From contig NZ_NPKR01000005.1 of assembly GCF_008329535.1 (NCBI RefSeq), forward strand, positions 62,001 through 126,000: 64,000 nt of DNA. The letters run 5' to 3'. Positions 17,389 to 27,537 of the stretch are shown here, one piece after another. A program made the translations under genes and the position numbers. The stretch's first letter is position 1. Every line of letters begins with the position of its first letter. Origin of the DNA: Mycolicibacterium sp. P1-18 (GTDB taxonomy: Bacteria; Actinomycetota; Actinomycetes; Mycobacteriales; Mycobacteriaceae). The notes under the pieces were generated by a model. It was given only the letters and a program-made list of their open reading frames with translations, was not told where the DNA came from and searched no databases.

Positions 17389-17934
17389 CTACCCGGGTGG
17401 CGGGGGCACCAGCACGGGCAGTGTGATGCCCGGCAGGATCGTCGTCACCGTGGTGGTTGGCGTGCCAGAACGGTTCGGCACGGGCTGCCCCGGCGACGTG
17501 ATCGGCGTCTGCGTCACGGTGGTCGCGGGAAGCGGTCCCGGCCCGTCGGGGTCGACGACGGTCGTCGCCGTCTCGGGCGTGCTCGTCGTGGGGGTGTCCG
17601 TGCCGCTGGTGGTCTCCGTCGGGGTGGTGGACACCGTCGTGGAGGTCTGGGTCGTCCTCGTCCGCGTCGTGCTGTACGTCGTCCGCGGCTGCGTCTCGAC
17701 GTTGGTGCGGGGCACCCAGGTGTACTCGGGGTCGGGGACGTATCCGGGCGGCACGATCTGCGGAGCCTGCGACGCGGGCGGCGTCGGTGGTGGTGCGTAG
17801 GTGGAGTGCAGCCACCACGTGAAGCAGAACGCCACGACGAGGGCGGCCGTCGACGTGCGCACCCGGCCGCCGGGCAGGTAGGACGGCCACTCGCGGCCCT
17901 CGCCCGCCTTGCGGAACTTGAGGTTGAACTTCAC
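17389..17934 (-). CDS. Thr/Pro-rich membrane-anchored protein (Rv3103c-like)
   Basis: This small protein of 181 residues has a basic cytoplasmic start ([16 protein letters not shown]), one membrane helix at about residues 29-45 ([14 protein letters not shown]) and a long extracytoplasmic tail made mostly of Thr, Pro, Ser and Val, e.g. [19 protein letters not shown]. Such tails are typical wall-spanning, possibly O-mannosylated, segments. The start is GTG 17934, overlapping the mscS stop (GTGA). Its position between the channel gene and ftsE matches the Pro-rich membrane protein gene Rv3103c of M. tuberculosis. The function is unknown; a cell-envelope or division role is suggested only by context. 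Confidence 0.8.
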   Translation of the reverse strand: MKFNLKFRKAGEGREWPSYLPGGRVRTSTAALVVAFCFTWWLHSTYAPPPTPPASQAPQIVPPGYVPDPEYTWVPRTNVETQPRTTYSTTRTRTTQTSTTVSTTPTETTSGTDTPTTSTPETATTVVDPDGPGPLPATTVTQTPITSPGQPVPNRSGTPTTTVTTILPGITLPVLVPPPPG

Positions 17935-18891
17935 TTGTCGTCACCCCCGTTCTGCGGGTCCTCGGCGATGGCAGAGGTCGCCGTCGGCGACAGCGCGCCC
18001 ACCGTGGGCGCCGACTCGGCCGGGCTGGCGATGCCCGCGCGGCGCAGGGCGGCGACGACGAGCACGCGCAGTTGCCTGCCCACCTCGAATTGCTTGCCGG
18101 GCAGGGTTCGCGCGACCATCCGCAGGTTCACGGTGTCCAGTTCGATGCTCTCCACGCCCATCAGCTGCGGCTTGTCGAGCATCAGGGCGGCCATCTGGTG
18201 GTCCTTCATCGCGTCGTCGCAGACGTTGTGCAGCACCTCGTTGACCTTGTTGAGGTCGGCGCTCGTCGGCACCGGGATGTCGACCACCGCGCGCGCCCAG
18301 TCCTTGGACTGGTTGACGGTCTTCACGATCTGACCGTTGGGGATGGTGAACACCTCGCCCTCGCTGGACCGCAGCTTCGTCACCCGCAGCGTCACGTCCT
18401 CCACGGTGCCCTCGGCGGGCAGCGCGATGCCCGCGACCGTCAGGGCCACCAGGTCACCGAAGCCGTACTGCTTCTCGGTGATGATGAAGAACCCCGACAG
18501 CAGGTCCTGCACCACCCGTTGCGCGCCGAAGCCGAGCGCGGCACCAAGGACCGCGGCCGGCGCCACCAGCGACCCGACCGGTATCGCCACGATGTCGGTG
18601 ATCTCGACGATGACCATGACGCACAGCAGCGCGATCGTGACCCACGAGATCACCGAGGCGACCGCCTGCCGGTGCTTGGTGGTCTCCGACCGCACCAGAG
18701 CATCGCTCTCGCGGAAGTCGGCGTCGATGCGGCGGGTGATCCTGCGGGCCGTCCACTGGACGAACCGCGCCGCGAGCATCGCGGCCAGGATCAGCATCAC
18801 GATCCGAAGACCGCGCGTGATGATCCATTCGCCGATGTCACCGCGCCAGAAGTCGTGCCAGCCGTTGGCCCAACTGATTGCCAAAATCGTG

Positions 18892-18902
<11 letters not shown>
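17931..18902 (-). CDS. MscS-family mechanosensitive channel protein
   Basis: This is an inner-membrane small-conductance mechanosensitive channel-like protein of 323 residues. Three hydrophobic segments occur at about 30-48, 85-105 and 115-150, the last being the pore helix with [21 protein letters not shown]. The beta domain has [13 protein letters not shown] and IPNGQIV, both typical MscS motifs. The tail after residue 290 is a disordered Ser/Thr/Ala-rich extension. ATG 18902 overlaps the prfB end by 11 bases. It would open under hypo-osmotic stress to release solutes. The same gene order (prfB, this gene, Thr/Pro protein, ftsE) is found in M. tuberculosis. Confidence 0.92.
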
Positions 18903-19998
<1,096 letters not shown>

Positions 19999-20120
19999 GG
20001 GAGATCAGGTTACCGACAGCCGTCCGGGTCTAGCATCGGCTTGGTAACCAGCCCGGTGACGACGCAACAGCCCATTGCGCGTTTCCGGGCCTACTCGGCT
20101 TCCTCTTGGAGGGCTAATAC

Positions 20121-21485
20121 ATGCGCCCATACCGTGTCGCGATCGTCGGTTCCGGACCGTCGGGCTACTTTGCCGCGGCCTCGCTGCTGAAGTTCGCCGA
20201 CTCGACGGTCGGCTCGGAGGAACCGAGGGACGTGCGGGTCGACATGCTGGAGATGCTGCCGACCCCGTGGGGGTTGGTGCGTTCCGGCGTGGCGCCCGAC
20301 CATCCGAAGATCAAGACCATCAGCGCGCAGTTCGAGAAGGTGGCGAGCGATCCCCGGTTCCGCTTCTTCGGCAACATCCGGGTCGGTGACGACGTCCGCG
20401 CCGACGAGCTGGCGGAACGGTACGACGCGGTGATCTACGCCGTGGGCGCGCAGGCGGATCGCCCGCTCGGCATTCCCGGCGAGGAACTTCCCGGCAGCGT
20501 CGCGGCCGTCGACTTCGTCGGTTGGTACAACGCGCACCCCCACTTCGAGGAGATGGCGCCGGACTTGTCGAACGGTCGCGCCGTGGTGGTCGGCAACGGC
20601 AACGTGGCCCTCGACGTCGCCCGCATCCTGGTCAGCGATCCCGATGCGCTGGCCAACACCGACATCGCCAACCACGCCCTGGAGTCGTTGCACGCCCGGG
20701 GCGTCGAGGAGGTGGTGGTGCTCGGGCGACGCGGTCCGCTGCAGGCCACCTTCACCACGTTGGAGTTGCGCGAGCTCGGGGACCTGGAGGCGATGGCGGA
20801 CGTGGACGTCGTCGTCGACCCGGCGGACTTCGCCGACATCTCCGACGAGGACCTGGAGGCGGCGGGCAAGACCGTCAAGCAGAACGTGAAGGTGCTGCGG
20901 TCCTATGCGGACAAGCCGCTGCGCGGCACCAAGCGTCGCATCGTGTTCCGGTTCCGCACCTCCCCGATCGAGATCAAGGGCGAGAGCCGGGTGTCCTCGA
21001 TCGTGCTCGGCCGCAACGAGCTGGTCGACGAGGGCGGTCGGCTGGTCGCCAAGGACACCGGCGCGCGGGAAGAACTGCCCACGCAGCTGGTGGTCCGCGC
21101 GGTCGGATATCGGGGCGTGCCGACGCCGGGGCTGCCGTTCGACGAGCGCTCCGGAACCATCCCGCACACCGACGGCCGCGTCGACGGCACGGACAACGCC
21201 TACGTCGTCGGGTGGATCAAACGCGGCCCCTCAGGGGTGATCGGCAGCAACAAGAAGGACTCGGCCGCCACCGTCGAGACCCTGCTGGCCGATCTGGCGA
21301 CGGCCGACCTGGCCGACGAGCACGAGGACACCATGGAGTGGCTGCTCTCGCGCCAGCCCCACCTCGTCACCAACGACCACTGGAAGTTGATCGACGCCCA
21401 CGAACGGAACACGGGCGGGCCGATGGGCCGGCCGCGGGTGAAGCTGACGAACTTGGTGGAGTTCCTGCGGATCGGTCACGGCTGA
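20121..21485 (+). CDS. fprA: Ferredoxin-NADP reductase FprA (adrenodoxin-reductase type)
   Basis: This FAD enzyme passes electrons between NADPH and ferredoxins, feeding cytochromes P450 and other redox enzymes. The 454-residue protein has the FAD motif VGSGPSGYFAAASLL at the N-terminus, the substrate-region motif YGVAPDH-like RSGVAPDHPKIK, the NADP motif VVGNGNVALDVARIL, and the C-terminal WIKRGPSGVIGSNKKD shared by adrenodoxin reductases. ATG 20121 follows a GGAGGG ribosome-binding site at 20108-20113. It lies divergent to prfB, as in M. tuberculosis (Rv3105c/Rv3106). Confidence 0.96.
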   Translation: MRPYRVAIVGSGPSGYFAAASLLKFADSTVGSEEPRDVRVDMLEMLPTPWGLVRSGVAPDHPKIKTISAQFEKVASDPRFRFFGNIRVGDDVRADELAERYDAVIYAVGAQADRPLGIPGEELPGSVAAVDFVGWYNAHPHFEEMAPDLSNGRAVVVGNGNVALDVARILVSDPDALANTDIANHALESLHARGVEEVVVLGRRGPLQATFTTLELRELGDLEAMADVDVVVDPADFADISDEDLEAAGKTVKQNVKVLRSYADKPLRGTKRRIVFRFRTSPIEIKGESRVSSIVLGRNELVDEGGRLVAKDTGAREELPTQLVVRAVGYRGVPTPGLPFDERSGTIPHTDGRVDGTDNAYVVGWIKRGPSGVIGSNKKDSAATVETLLADLATADLADEHEDTMEWLLSRQPHLVTNDHWKLIDAHERNTGGPMGRPRVKLTNLVEFLRIGHG

Positions 21486-21506
21486 CGACGAGGGCCTGCG
21501 CCGATG

Positions 21507-21552
21507 GTGAAATCCGCGACGCGCCAACGGCGTGTTGCGTCGTGAGATTCAC
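21507..21552. terminator. Imperfect long hairpin between fprA and the PPOX gene
   Basis: GTGAAATCCGCGACGC (21507-21522) and GCGTCGTGAGATTCAC (21537-21552) are imperfect inverted repeats around a 14-base loop. The position between two convergent genes suggests a shared terminator. Confidence 0.5.
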
Positions 21553-21566
21553 GAACGGGCCGACCG

Positions 21567-21974
21567 CTAGCCCCGCTGCGGCGAGTTCACCGAGTCGGCC
21601 TCAATGGTGATCACCACGCGGGTCTCGTTCGGGTTCCCGCTGAAGTTGGGGTACGGGATGCCGAGGTACTTCTGCGACAGTTCTTCGATGCCTTCGCGCC
21701 CACCCTCGGTCGTCGTCTTCACCACGCGACCACGCACGGCGTAGTAGCCGTACACGTTCTCGGGGTTCACGACGTTGACGGCGACCCGGGGATCGCGCGC
21801 GATGTTCCGCGCCTTCTGCATGCCGTCGACGATGTTTATCACGATGTTCTCGCCGTCGGTGGTGACCCAGGTTTCGGTCAGCTGCGGCGATCCGTCCGGC
21901 ATCAGGGTCGCGATGAAGCACGGGCTGGGCTTGCGGAGGAGTTCGATCAGACCTTCGGGAAGTGGTTGCGGCAT
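21567..21974 (-). CDS. PPOX-class, probably F420-dependent, flavin/deazaflavin-binding protein
   Basis: This is a small split-barrel protein of 135 residues in the pyridoxamine-phosphate-oxidase-like superfamily, many mycobacterial members of which use coenzyme F420. Visible features are the N-terminal strand pair CFIATLMPDGSPQLTETWV, the strand IVINIVDGMQKARNIARDP with the cofactor-phosphate-contacting K/R residues, and YGYYAVRGRVV. ATG 21974 is chosen because homology begins there; the longer frame upstream is the shadow of the divergent 13E12 gene. Only 34 bases separate it from that divergent gene. The substrate is unknown. Confidence 0.83.
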   Translation of the reverse strand: MPQPLPEGLIELLRKPSPCFIATLMPDGSPQLTETWVTTDGENIVINIVDGMQKARNIARDPRVAVNVVNPENVYGYYAVRGRVVKTTTEGGREGIEELSQKYLGIPYPNFSGNPNETRVVITIEADSVNSPQRG

Positions 21975-21995
21975 GGCTTTGTCATACACCCGCAG

Positions 21996-22016
21996 TAGTA
22001 TCGAACGCATGTTCGA
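21996..22016 (+). promoter_or_regulatory. LexA SOS box overlapping a leaderless promoter and start codon
   Basis: TCGAAC-GCAT-GTTCGA at 22001-22016 is a perfect match to the mycobacterial LexA consensus TCGAAC-N4-GTTCGA. It overlaps a -10-like TAGTAT (21996-22001), and the ATG of the 13E12 gene (22009-22011) lies inside the palindrome. With that -10, transcription would start at or very near the ATG, giving a leaderless mRNA. LexA binding would block the promoter until DNA damage. Confidence 0.88.
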
Positions 22017-23268
22017 CACGGTGGACGAGGCGGGGTTGGTCGACCGAATCGCCGCGCTCGAACGCGCCAAGTGCGCCGCCGCCGCCGAACAAGCCGTCCT
22101 CACCGCCCGACTCGACAGCGCCCGCCGGGAACGTGAAGCCGCCGCCGGGGTGCCCGCCGCCAAACGCGGCAAGGGTTTGGGCAGTGAGATCGCCCTGGCT
22201 CGACGGGACTCCCCGAATCGCGGTGGCCGCCACCTCGGGTTCGCAAGAGCTTTGGTGAACGAGATGCCCCACACCCTGGCCGCCCTGCGGGCCGGGCTGC
22301 TGTCCGAATGGCGGGCCACGGTGATCGTGCGGGAGTCGGCGTGCCTGTCCGTGGAGGACCGTCGCATCCTGGATGCCCGGATGTGCGCCAACCCCGTGGC
22401 ACTGGAAGGCAAGGGCGACAAGCGCATCGAGGCCGACGCCAAGGCCATCGCCTACGAACTCGACCCGCACGCCGTCCTCGACCGCGCCGTGCGCGCCGAG
22501 ACCGAACGCTCGGTGTGGGTGCGCCCCGCCCCCGACGCCATGACCTATGTGACCGCGCTGCTGCCGATGCCCCAGGGCGTCGCGGTCTACGCCGCCCTGC
22601 GCCGCGAAGCCGACACGTGCGGCGACGGCCGCCCCCGCGGCCAGGTCATGGCCGACACCCTCGTCGAACGCGTCACCGGCCGCCCGGCCGAGGTACCCGT
22701 CCCCGTCGCCGTGGACCTGGTCATCAGCGACGAAACGCTGCTTGGCGGAGACCAGGCCTCGGCCCGGGTGCCCGGCTACGGACCCATCCCCGCCACCGTC
22801 GCCCGCCGGTTGGCGGACCGCGCCGCCAACGACGCCCGCTCACGGGCCACCCTGCGGCGGCTGTACCGCCACCCCCGCAGCGGAGCCTTGGTGGCGATGG
22901 AGTCCAAGGCCCGAATCTTCCCGAAGGGGTTGGCCCGCTTCATCGACCTGCGCGACGACACCTGCCGCACCCCGTACTGCGACGCTCCCATCCGGCATCA
23001 CGATCATGCCCGGCCCCACCGCCGTGACGGACCGACCAGTGCTCTGAACGGACTCGGCGAGTGTGCGCACTGCAATTACACCAAGGAGGCACCGGGCTGG
23101 TCGGTGACCACCACCGGTGGCGAAACGGGTTGCCACACGGCCGAATTCACCACGCCAACGGGAGCTCGGCACGCGTCGACGGCACCGCGACTACCCGGCC
23201 GGCGCACGACGCTTTACAGCGCCCTCGACGTCCGCATGGCACTGGCTCTCGCCGCGCACGCCGCCTAG
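22009..23268 (+). CDS. 13E12 repeat family protein: DUF222 with C-terminal HNH nuclease domain
   Basis: This is a 419-residue member of the actinobacterial 13E12/REP13E12 family. The N-terminal DUF222 region spans most of the protein (e.g. [20 protein letters not shown]). At about residues 320-370 an HNH-type module has paired cysteines and the expected histidines: [19 protein letters not shown], ..., [21 protein letters not shown] 22009 lies inside an SOS box and the gene appears leaderless; the frame open further upstream overlaps the divergent gene and is not used. Several 13E12 genes of M. tuberculosis are LexA-regulated. The biological role is unknown; a DNA-cutting or mobile-element-related activity is inferred from HNH. 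The stop codon overlaps that of the next, convergent gene. Confidence 0.92.
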   Translation: MFDTVDEAGLVDRIAALERAKCAAAAEQAVLTARLDSARREREAAAGVPAAKRGKGLGSEIALARRDSPNRGGRHLGFARALVNEMPHTLAALRAGLLSEWRATVIVRESACLSVEDRRILDARMCANPVALEGKGDKRIEADAKAIAYELDPHAVLDRAVRAETERSVWVRPAPDAMTYVTALLPMPQGVAVYAALRREADTCGDGRPRGQVMADTLVERVTGRPAEVPVPVAVDLVISDETLLGGDQASARVPGYGPIPATVARRLADRAANDARSRATLRRLYRHPRSGALVAMESKARIFPKGLARFIDLRDDTCRTPYCDAPIRHHDHARPHRRDGPTSALNGLGECAHCNYTKEAPGWSVTTTGGETGCHTAEFTTPTGARHASTAPRLPGRRTTLYSALDVRMALALAAHAA

Positions 23269-23711
23269 CGGAGCTCGGTGGGACCCGGGGGCGGCGGGGG
23301 CGGCATGTCGGGGGGCTCGGGGGCTGCCGTCGGCGCAAACGACCACTTCTCGGGGTTCTTCACGTTGTAGACGACCGGGATCAGCTGGCCCATGCTCGGC
23401 GCCGTGCCGACGGCCATCTGCAGGCGTCCGTAGACCTCGTGCTCGCGCACCGTCGGACCGTTGATCACGCCGGTGACCGTCACGAACTGCGAGCCGTCGG
23501 ACGGGGCTCCGGCGCTGACTCCGGTGACGAGCAGAGTGCCGTGGGAGTTTCCCCCACGCACGCCCGGATTCCCGCGCTCGCGGAATTCCGCCATGCCCCC
23601 TGGCCCACTGGGCGCGCCCGTTCCGCGCCTCCCCATGATCCTCGGTCCGACCAACAGCACGAGGCCACCGACTACCAGCAAGAGCACGAGGATTTCAAAC
23701 ACGACTCCCAT
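23265..23711 (-). CDS. Small membrane-anchored protein of unknown function
   Basis: I do not recognise this family. The 148-residue product begins with one membrane helix at about residues 4-22 ([18 protein letters not shown]), then a Gly/Arg-rich stretch ([13 protein letters not shown]), a probable small beta domain ([12 protein letters not shown] through [11 protein letters not shown]), and ends in a Pro-rich tail ([12 protein letters not shown]). The start is ATG 23711, divergent from hisN 15 bases away. The last stop codon shares the palindrome CTAG with the stop of the 13E12 gene. Reading frame and codon use are typical of the neighbourhood, so it is likely real. Confidence 0.7.
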   Translation of the reverse strand: MGVVFEILVLLLVVGGLVLLVGPRIMGRRGTGAPSGPGGMAEFRERGNPGVRGGNSHGTLLVTGVSAGAPSDGSQFVTVTGVINGPTVREHEVYGRLQMAVGTAPSMGQLIPVVYNVKNPEKWSFAPTAAPEPPDMPPPPPPGPTELR

Positions 23712-23726
23712 GGTAGGACTGCACCC

Positions 23727-24509
23727 ATGAGAACAGTCTCAGATGACCTCGGCCTGGCTCTTCAGATGGCCGACGAGGCCGATGCGCTGACCCTCGACAG
23801 ATTCGGGGCGCTGGACCTGCACGTCGAGACCAAGCCCGATCTCACCCCGGTCACCGACGCCGACAAGTCGGCCGAGGAGCTGCTGCGCGGCCTCCTCGTC
23901 GCGAATCGCCCCGACGACGCGATACTCGGCGAAGAGTTCGGTGGCACAGCGGTCTTCGAGGGACGGCAATGGGTGCTCGACCCCATCGACGGCACCAAGA
24001 ACTTCGTCCGCGGCGTGCCGGTGTGGTCCACCCTCATCGCCCTGCTGGAGGACGGCGTCCCGACGGTCGGCGTGGTGAGCGCCCCCGCCTTGGCTCGGCG
24101 GTGGTGGGCGAGTTCGGGCCAGGGTGCGTTTACGTCGTTCAACGGTGCCACCCGCCGCATCTCGGTGTCGGGCGTGTCCGAGCTCGAGTCCGCGAGCCTG
24201 TCGTTCTCCGACCTGACGACCGGCTGGGACGACCGCCGAGACCGGTTCGTCGAGCTGACCGACGCGGTGTGGCGCGTCCGCGGGTACGGCGACTTCTGGT
24301 CGTACTGCCTGGTGGCCGAAGGGGCCGTCGACGTCGTCGCCGAACCCGAGGTCAAGCTGTGGGACCTCGCTCCGCTCGACGTCCTGGTCCGCGAGGCCGG
24401 CGGCCGGTTCACCAACATCGACGGCACCCCGGGTCCGCACGGCGGAAGCGCGATCGCCACCAACGGACGTCTTCACGACGAGGTGCTCGGCCGGCTGACG
24501 AGCCCGTGA
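23727..24509 (+). CDS. hisN: Histidinol-phosphatase (inositol monophosphatase family)
   Basis: HisN removes phosphate from histidinol phosphate in histidine synthesis. The 260-residue protein is an IMPase-fold enzyme with metal-binding motifs [16 protein letters not shown] and the late [15 protein letters not shown]. Length and motifs match the mycobacterial HisN (Rv3137), and its neighbourhood upstream of fadE24/fadE23/fadB4 matches as well. The start is ATG 23727. A general inositol- or sugar-phosphatase activity is the alternative, but the synteny favours HisN. Confidence 0.9.
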   Translation: MRTVSDDLGLALQMADEADALTLDRFGALDLHVETKPDLTPVTDADKSAEELLRGLLVANRPDDAILGEEFGGTAVFEGRQWVLDPIDGTKNFVRGVPVWSTLIALLEDGVPTVGVVSAPALARRWWASSGQGAFTSFNGATRRISVSGVSELESASLSFSDLTTGWDDRRDRFVELTDAVWRVRGYGDFWSYCLVAEGAVDVVAEPEVKLWDLAPLDVLVREAGGRFTNIDGTPGPHGGSAIATNGRLHDEVLGRLTSP

Positions 24510-24579
24510 CGCGGCACTGGCCTCGACTGTAGGGAAACCCCCGATTCATCCCAGCTCTGAAGTCCCTAGCGTCGGTGCC

Positions 24580-24729
24580 ATGAAGAAGTCCCACTTCCTC
24601 GCGGCCGCCGCCCTCACCGGGTTCGGTGCCGCCCTGGTCGCTCCCATGGCCGTCGCCGACCCGCGGATCAGCGTCCCGTTCATCCCCGTCCTGGTGCCGG
24701 GGGAACCGTTGGCCGACGACGGTCACTGA
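24580..24729 (+). CDS. Small secreted peptide, 49 residues
   Basis: This short gene reads MKKSHFLAAAALTGFGAAL followed by VAPMAVA-D, a clean Sec signal peptide with an AxA cleavage site, leaving about 22 residues that are rich in Pro and Val (RISVPFIPVLVPGEP) and acidic at the end. The start is ATG 24580 and the stop TGA 24727-24729. I do not recognise the family. The textbook signal peptide and compact setting between hisN and fadE24 make it credible; no function can be assigned. Confidence 0.6.
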   Translation: MKKSHFLAAAALTGFGAALVAPMAVADPRISVPFIPVLVPGEPLADDGH

Positions 24730-24771
24730 CACCGTGACGGTCCCGTGACGTTGATAACAGTCCCGGCCTAA

Positions 24772-24787
24772 CTTACTCAATAGTAAG
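24772..24787. promoter_or_regulatory. Perfect palindrome upstream of fadE24, candidate operator
   Basis: CTTACT-CAAT-AGTAAG is a perfect 6-4-6 inverted repeat. A TTGATA box (24751-24756) lies 17 bases before TACTCA (24775-24780), and TAAGAT (24784-24789) is another possible -10, so the palindrome overlaps any likely promoter of the fadE24-fadE23-fadB4 genes. Its shape fits a TetR-type repressor; which one is unknown. Confidence 0.6.
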
Positions 24788-24830
24788 ATACGGTCATGGC
24801 GTACTGCCCCAACGATGCGAGGCTGTCGAT

Positions 24831-26240
24831 ATGACCAACACCCTGCCGTCCCCGAGCGGCACCAATCAGCGTCCGAAGCGCACCGGCCACGAGAGCGCCG
24901 TGGGCCTTCAGCGGCACAAGCGGACGGCGACCGACATCGGCCTCGCCCTGCTCACACCGCTCCTCGGTCAGGAGTTCCTGGACCGGCGCGGCCTCCGCGA
25001 TCCGCTGAACCGCGGACTCCGCAACGGCGTGCAGACGGTGTTCGCCGCGATCGGCGGGTCGGCGCGTCAGTTCAACCGGGTTCAGCGGCTCGGCAAGCCC
25101 GCCACGCGGCTCAAGCCAAGTGGCGCAGACTATTTCGACCTGACGCCGGACGACGAGCAGAAGATGATCGTCGAGACGATCAGCGAGTTCGCCGACGAGA
25201 TCCTGCGCCCTGCCGCTCACGCCGCCGACGCCGCGGCGACCTATCCCCCGGAGCTGATCGCCAAGGCCGCCGAACTCGGCATCACCGCCGTCAACGTGCC
25301 CGAGGACTTCGACGGCATTGCCGCACACCGCTCCACCATCACCAACGCCCTGGTGGCCGAGGCCCTCGCCTACGGCGACATGGGACTCGCCCTTCCGATC
25401 CTCGCTCCGGGTGGCGTTGCGTCGGCCCTGACGCACTGGGGCAGCGCCAGCCAGCAGGCCACGTTCCTCCCCGAGTTCGCCGGTGAGAACGTGCCGCAGG
25501 CGTGCGTCGCGATCGCCGAACCCCACGCGTTGTTCGACCCGACGGCGCTGAAGACCGTCGCCACCCGCACTCCGGGCGGTTACCGGCTGACCGGCGTCAA
25601 GTCGCTGGTGCCCGCCGCCGCGGACGCCGAACTGTTCGTCATCGCCGCCCAGCTCAACGGCAAGGCGACGCTGTTCATCGTCGAAGCCGGCTCGGCGGGT
25701 CTGTCGGTCAAGGCCGACCCGAGCATGGGAATCCGCGGCGCCGCGCTGGGCCAGGTGGAACTCGTCGACGTCGCAGTGCCGCTGCACAACCGCCTCGGCG
25801 AGGACGAGACCAGCGAGGCCGACCACGCCCACAACTACTCCGAGGCCATCGCCCTGGCCCGATTGGGTTGGGCCGCACTGGCGGTCGGCACGTCACACGC
25901 CGTGCTGGACTACGTCATCCCCTACGTGAAGGAGCGGGAGGCCTTCGGCGAGCCCATCGCACGCCGGCAGTCCGTTGCGTTCATGTGCGCCAACATCGCC
26001 ATCGAACTGGACGGGCTGCGCCTCATCACCTGGCGCGGCGCCGCCCGTGCCGAGCAGGGCTTGTCGTTTGCCCGGGAAGCGGCACTCGCCAAGAAGTTCG
26101 GCACCGAGAAGGCCATGCAGATCGGCCTGGACGGCGTGCAACTCCTCGGAGGCCACGGCTTCACCAAGGAACACCCCGTCGAACGCTGGTACCGCGATCT
26201 CCGTGCGCTCGGCGTCGCCGAGGGCGTCGTCGTCCTCTAA
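24831..26240 (+). CDS. fadE24: Acyl-CoA dehydrogenase FadE24
   Basis: This is an FAD-dependent acyl-CoA dehydrogenase-fold protein of 469 residues that probably acts with FadE23 as a heteromer, as many mycobacterial FadE pairs do. It has an N-terminal extension of about 95 residues (e.g. RHKRTATDIGLALLTPLLGQ) before the ACAD fold (DEQKMIVETISEFADEIL). The usual catalytic Glu region is not obvious; the C-terminal GLDGVQLLGGHGFTKEHPVE matches the family flavin-contact segment. ATG 24831 agrees with the M. tuberculosis FadE24 start (MTNT). The order fadE24, fadE23, fadB4 is the same as Rv3139-Rv3141. FadE24 is linked in the literature to the isoniazid response. Confidence 0.93.
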   Translation: MTNTLPSPSGTNQRPKRTGHESAVGLQRHKRTATDIGLALLTPLLGQEFLDRRGLRDPLNRGLRNGVQTVFAAIGGSARQFNRVQRLGKPATRLKPSGADYFDLTPDDEQKMIVETISEFADEILRPAAHAADAAATYPPELIAKAAELGITAVNVPEDFDGIAAHRSTITNALVAEALAYGDMGLALPILAPGGVASALTHWGSASQQATFLPEFAGENVPQACVAIAEPHALFDPTALKTVATRTPGGYRLTGVKSLVPAAADAELFVIAAQLNGKATLFIVEAGSAGLSVKADPSMGIRGAALGQVELVDVAVPLHNRLGEDETSEADHAHNYSEAIALARLGWAALAVGTSHAVLDYVIPYVKEREAFGEPIARRQSVAFMCANIAIELDGLRLITWRGAARAEQGLSFAREAALAKKFGTEKAMQIGLDGVQLLGGHGFTKEHPVERWYRDLRALGVAEGVVVL

Positions 26241-26291
26241 CAGCAGTCGTCCTCTAGTCCTGGTCTCTCGAAACCAACCGAAAGTCCCCTC

Positions 26292-27500
26292 ATGGCAATC
26301 AATTTGGAAATGCCCAAGAAGCTGCAGGCCGTCATCGACACGAGTCACGGGGCCGCCACCGAGATGCTCCGGCCGATCTCGCGCAAGTACGACCTCGCCG
26401 AGCACGCCTACCCCGTCGAGCTGGACACGCTGGCCGAACTGTTCGAGGGCATGACCGCGGCCAACACCATCTCCTTCGCCGGGGCCGAGGCGTTCCGCGA
26501 CGGCGCCGACTCGAAGGTAAACGTCAACGGCGCCAACATGTCCGCCTTGGTCAACGCACTCGAGATCAGCTGGGGCGACGTCGCACTGCTCCTGTCGGTG
26601 CCCTTCCAGGGACTGGGCAACGCCGCGCTCTCCGGCGTCGCGACCGACGAGCAGCTGACCCGCCTCGGCAAGGTCTGGGCGGCGATGGCCATCACCGAGC
26701 CGAGCTTCGGCTCCGACTCGGCCGCGGTGTCGACGACGGCCAAGCTGGACGGCGACGAGTACGTCATCAACGGCGAGAAGATCTACGTCACCGCCGGAGC
26801 CCGGGCCAGCCACATCGTGGTGTGGGCGACGCTGGACAAGTCGAAGGGCCGCGCGGCGATCAAGTCGTTCATCGTGCCGCGCGATCACCCCGGCGTCACC
26901 GTCGAGCGGCTCGAGCACAAGCTCGGCATCAAGGCGTCCGACACCGCCGCCATCCGCTTCGACAACGCGCGGATCCCGAAGGACAACCTGCTGGGCAGCC
27001 CGGAGATCAACGTCGACAAGGGCTTTGCCGGCGTCATGGAGACCTTCGACAACACCCGGCCCATCGTGGCCGCGATGGCCGTCGGCGTCGCCCGCGCGGC
27101 GCTCGAGGAACTGCGCGCCATCCTCACCGACGCGGGCGTCGAGATCTCCTACGACAAGCCCGCACACGCCCAGAGCGCGCCGGCCGCGGAGTTCCTGCGG
27201 CTGGAGGCCGACTGGGAAGCCGGCTACCTGTTGACCGTGCGCTCCGCCTGGCAGGCCGACAACAAGATCCCCAACTCCAAGGAAGCCTCGATGGGTAAGG
27301 CGAAGGCCGCCCGCGTCGGCAGCGACGTCACCCTCAAGGCCGTCGAATTGGCCGGAACCACCGGTTATTCGGAGAGCACGCTGCTGGAGAAGTGGGCGCG
27401 CGACTCGAAGATCCTCGACATCTTCGAGGGCACCCAGCAGATCCAGCAGCTGGTGGTCGCCCGTCGACTGCTGGGCTTGTCCTCTGCTGAGCTGAAGTAG
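26292..27500 (+). CDS. fadE23: Acyl-CoA dehydrogenase FadE23
   Basis: This is the 402-residue partner of FadE24, an ACAD-fold enzyme with the flavin-contacting AMAITEPSFGSDSAAV and the C-terminal ILDIFEGTQQIQQLVVAR that carries the family Glu (FEGTQQ). It would introduce a double bond into an acyl-CoA in beta-oxidation or sterol-type side-chain degradation; the substrate is not known. The start is ATG 26292, 51 bases after fadE24 on the same strand. Length matches Rv3140. Confidence 0.95.
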   Translation: MAINLEMPKKLQAVIDTSHGAATEMLRPISRKYDLAEHAYPVELDTLAELFEGMTAANTISFAGAEAFRDGADSKVNVNGANMSALVNALEISWGDVALLLSVPFQGLGNAALSGVATDEQLTRLGKVWAAMAITEPSFGSDSAAVSTTAKLDGDEYVINGEKIYVTAGARASHIVVWATLDKSKGRAAIKSFIVPRDHPGVTVERLEHKLGIKASDTAAIRFDNARIPKDNLLGSPEINVDKGFAGVMETFDNTRPIVAAMAVGVARAALEELRAILTDAGVEISYDKPAHAQSAPAAEFLRLEADWEAGYLLTVRSAWQADNKIPNSKEASMGKAKAARVGSDVTLKAVELAGTTGYSESTLLEKWARDSKILDIFEGTQQIQQLVVARRLLGLSSAELK

Positions 27501-27537
27501 CCGACCCACCGCGGCAGGGCACGATAACGTCGTCGGA

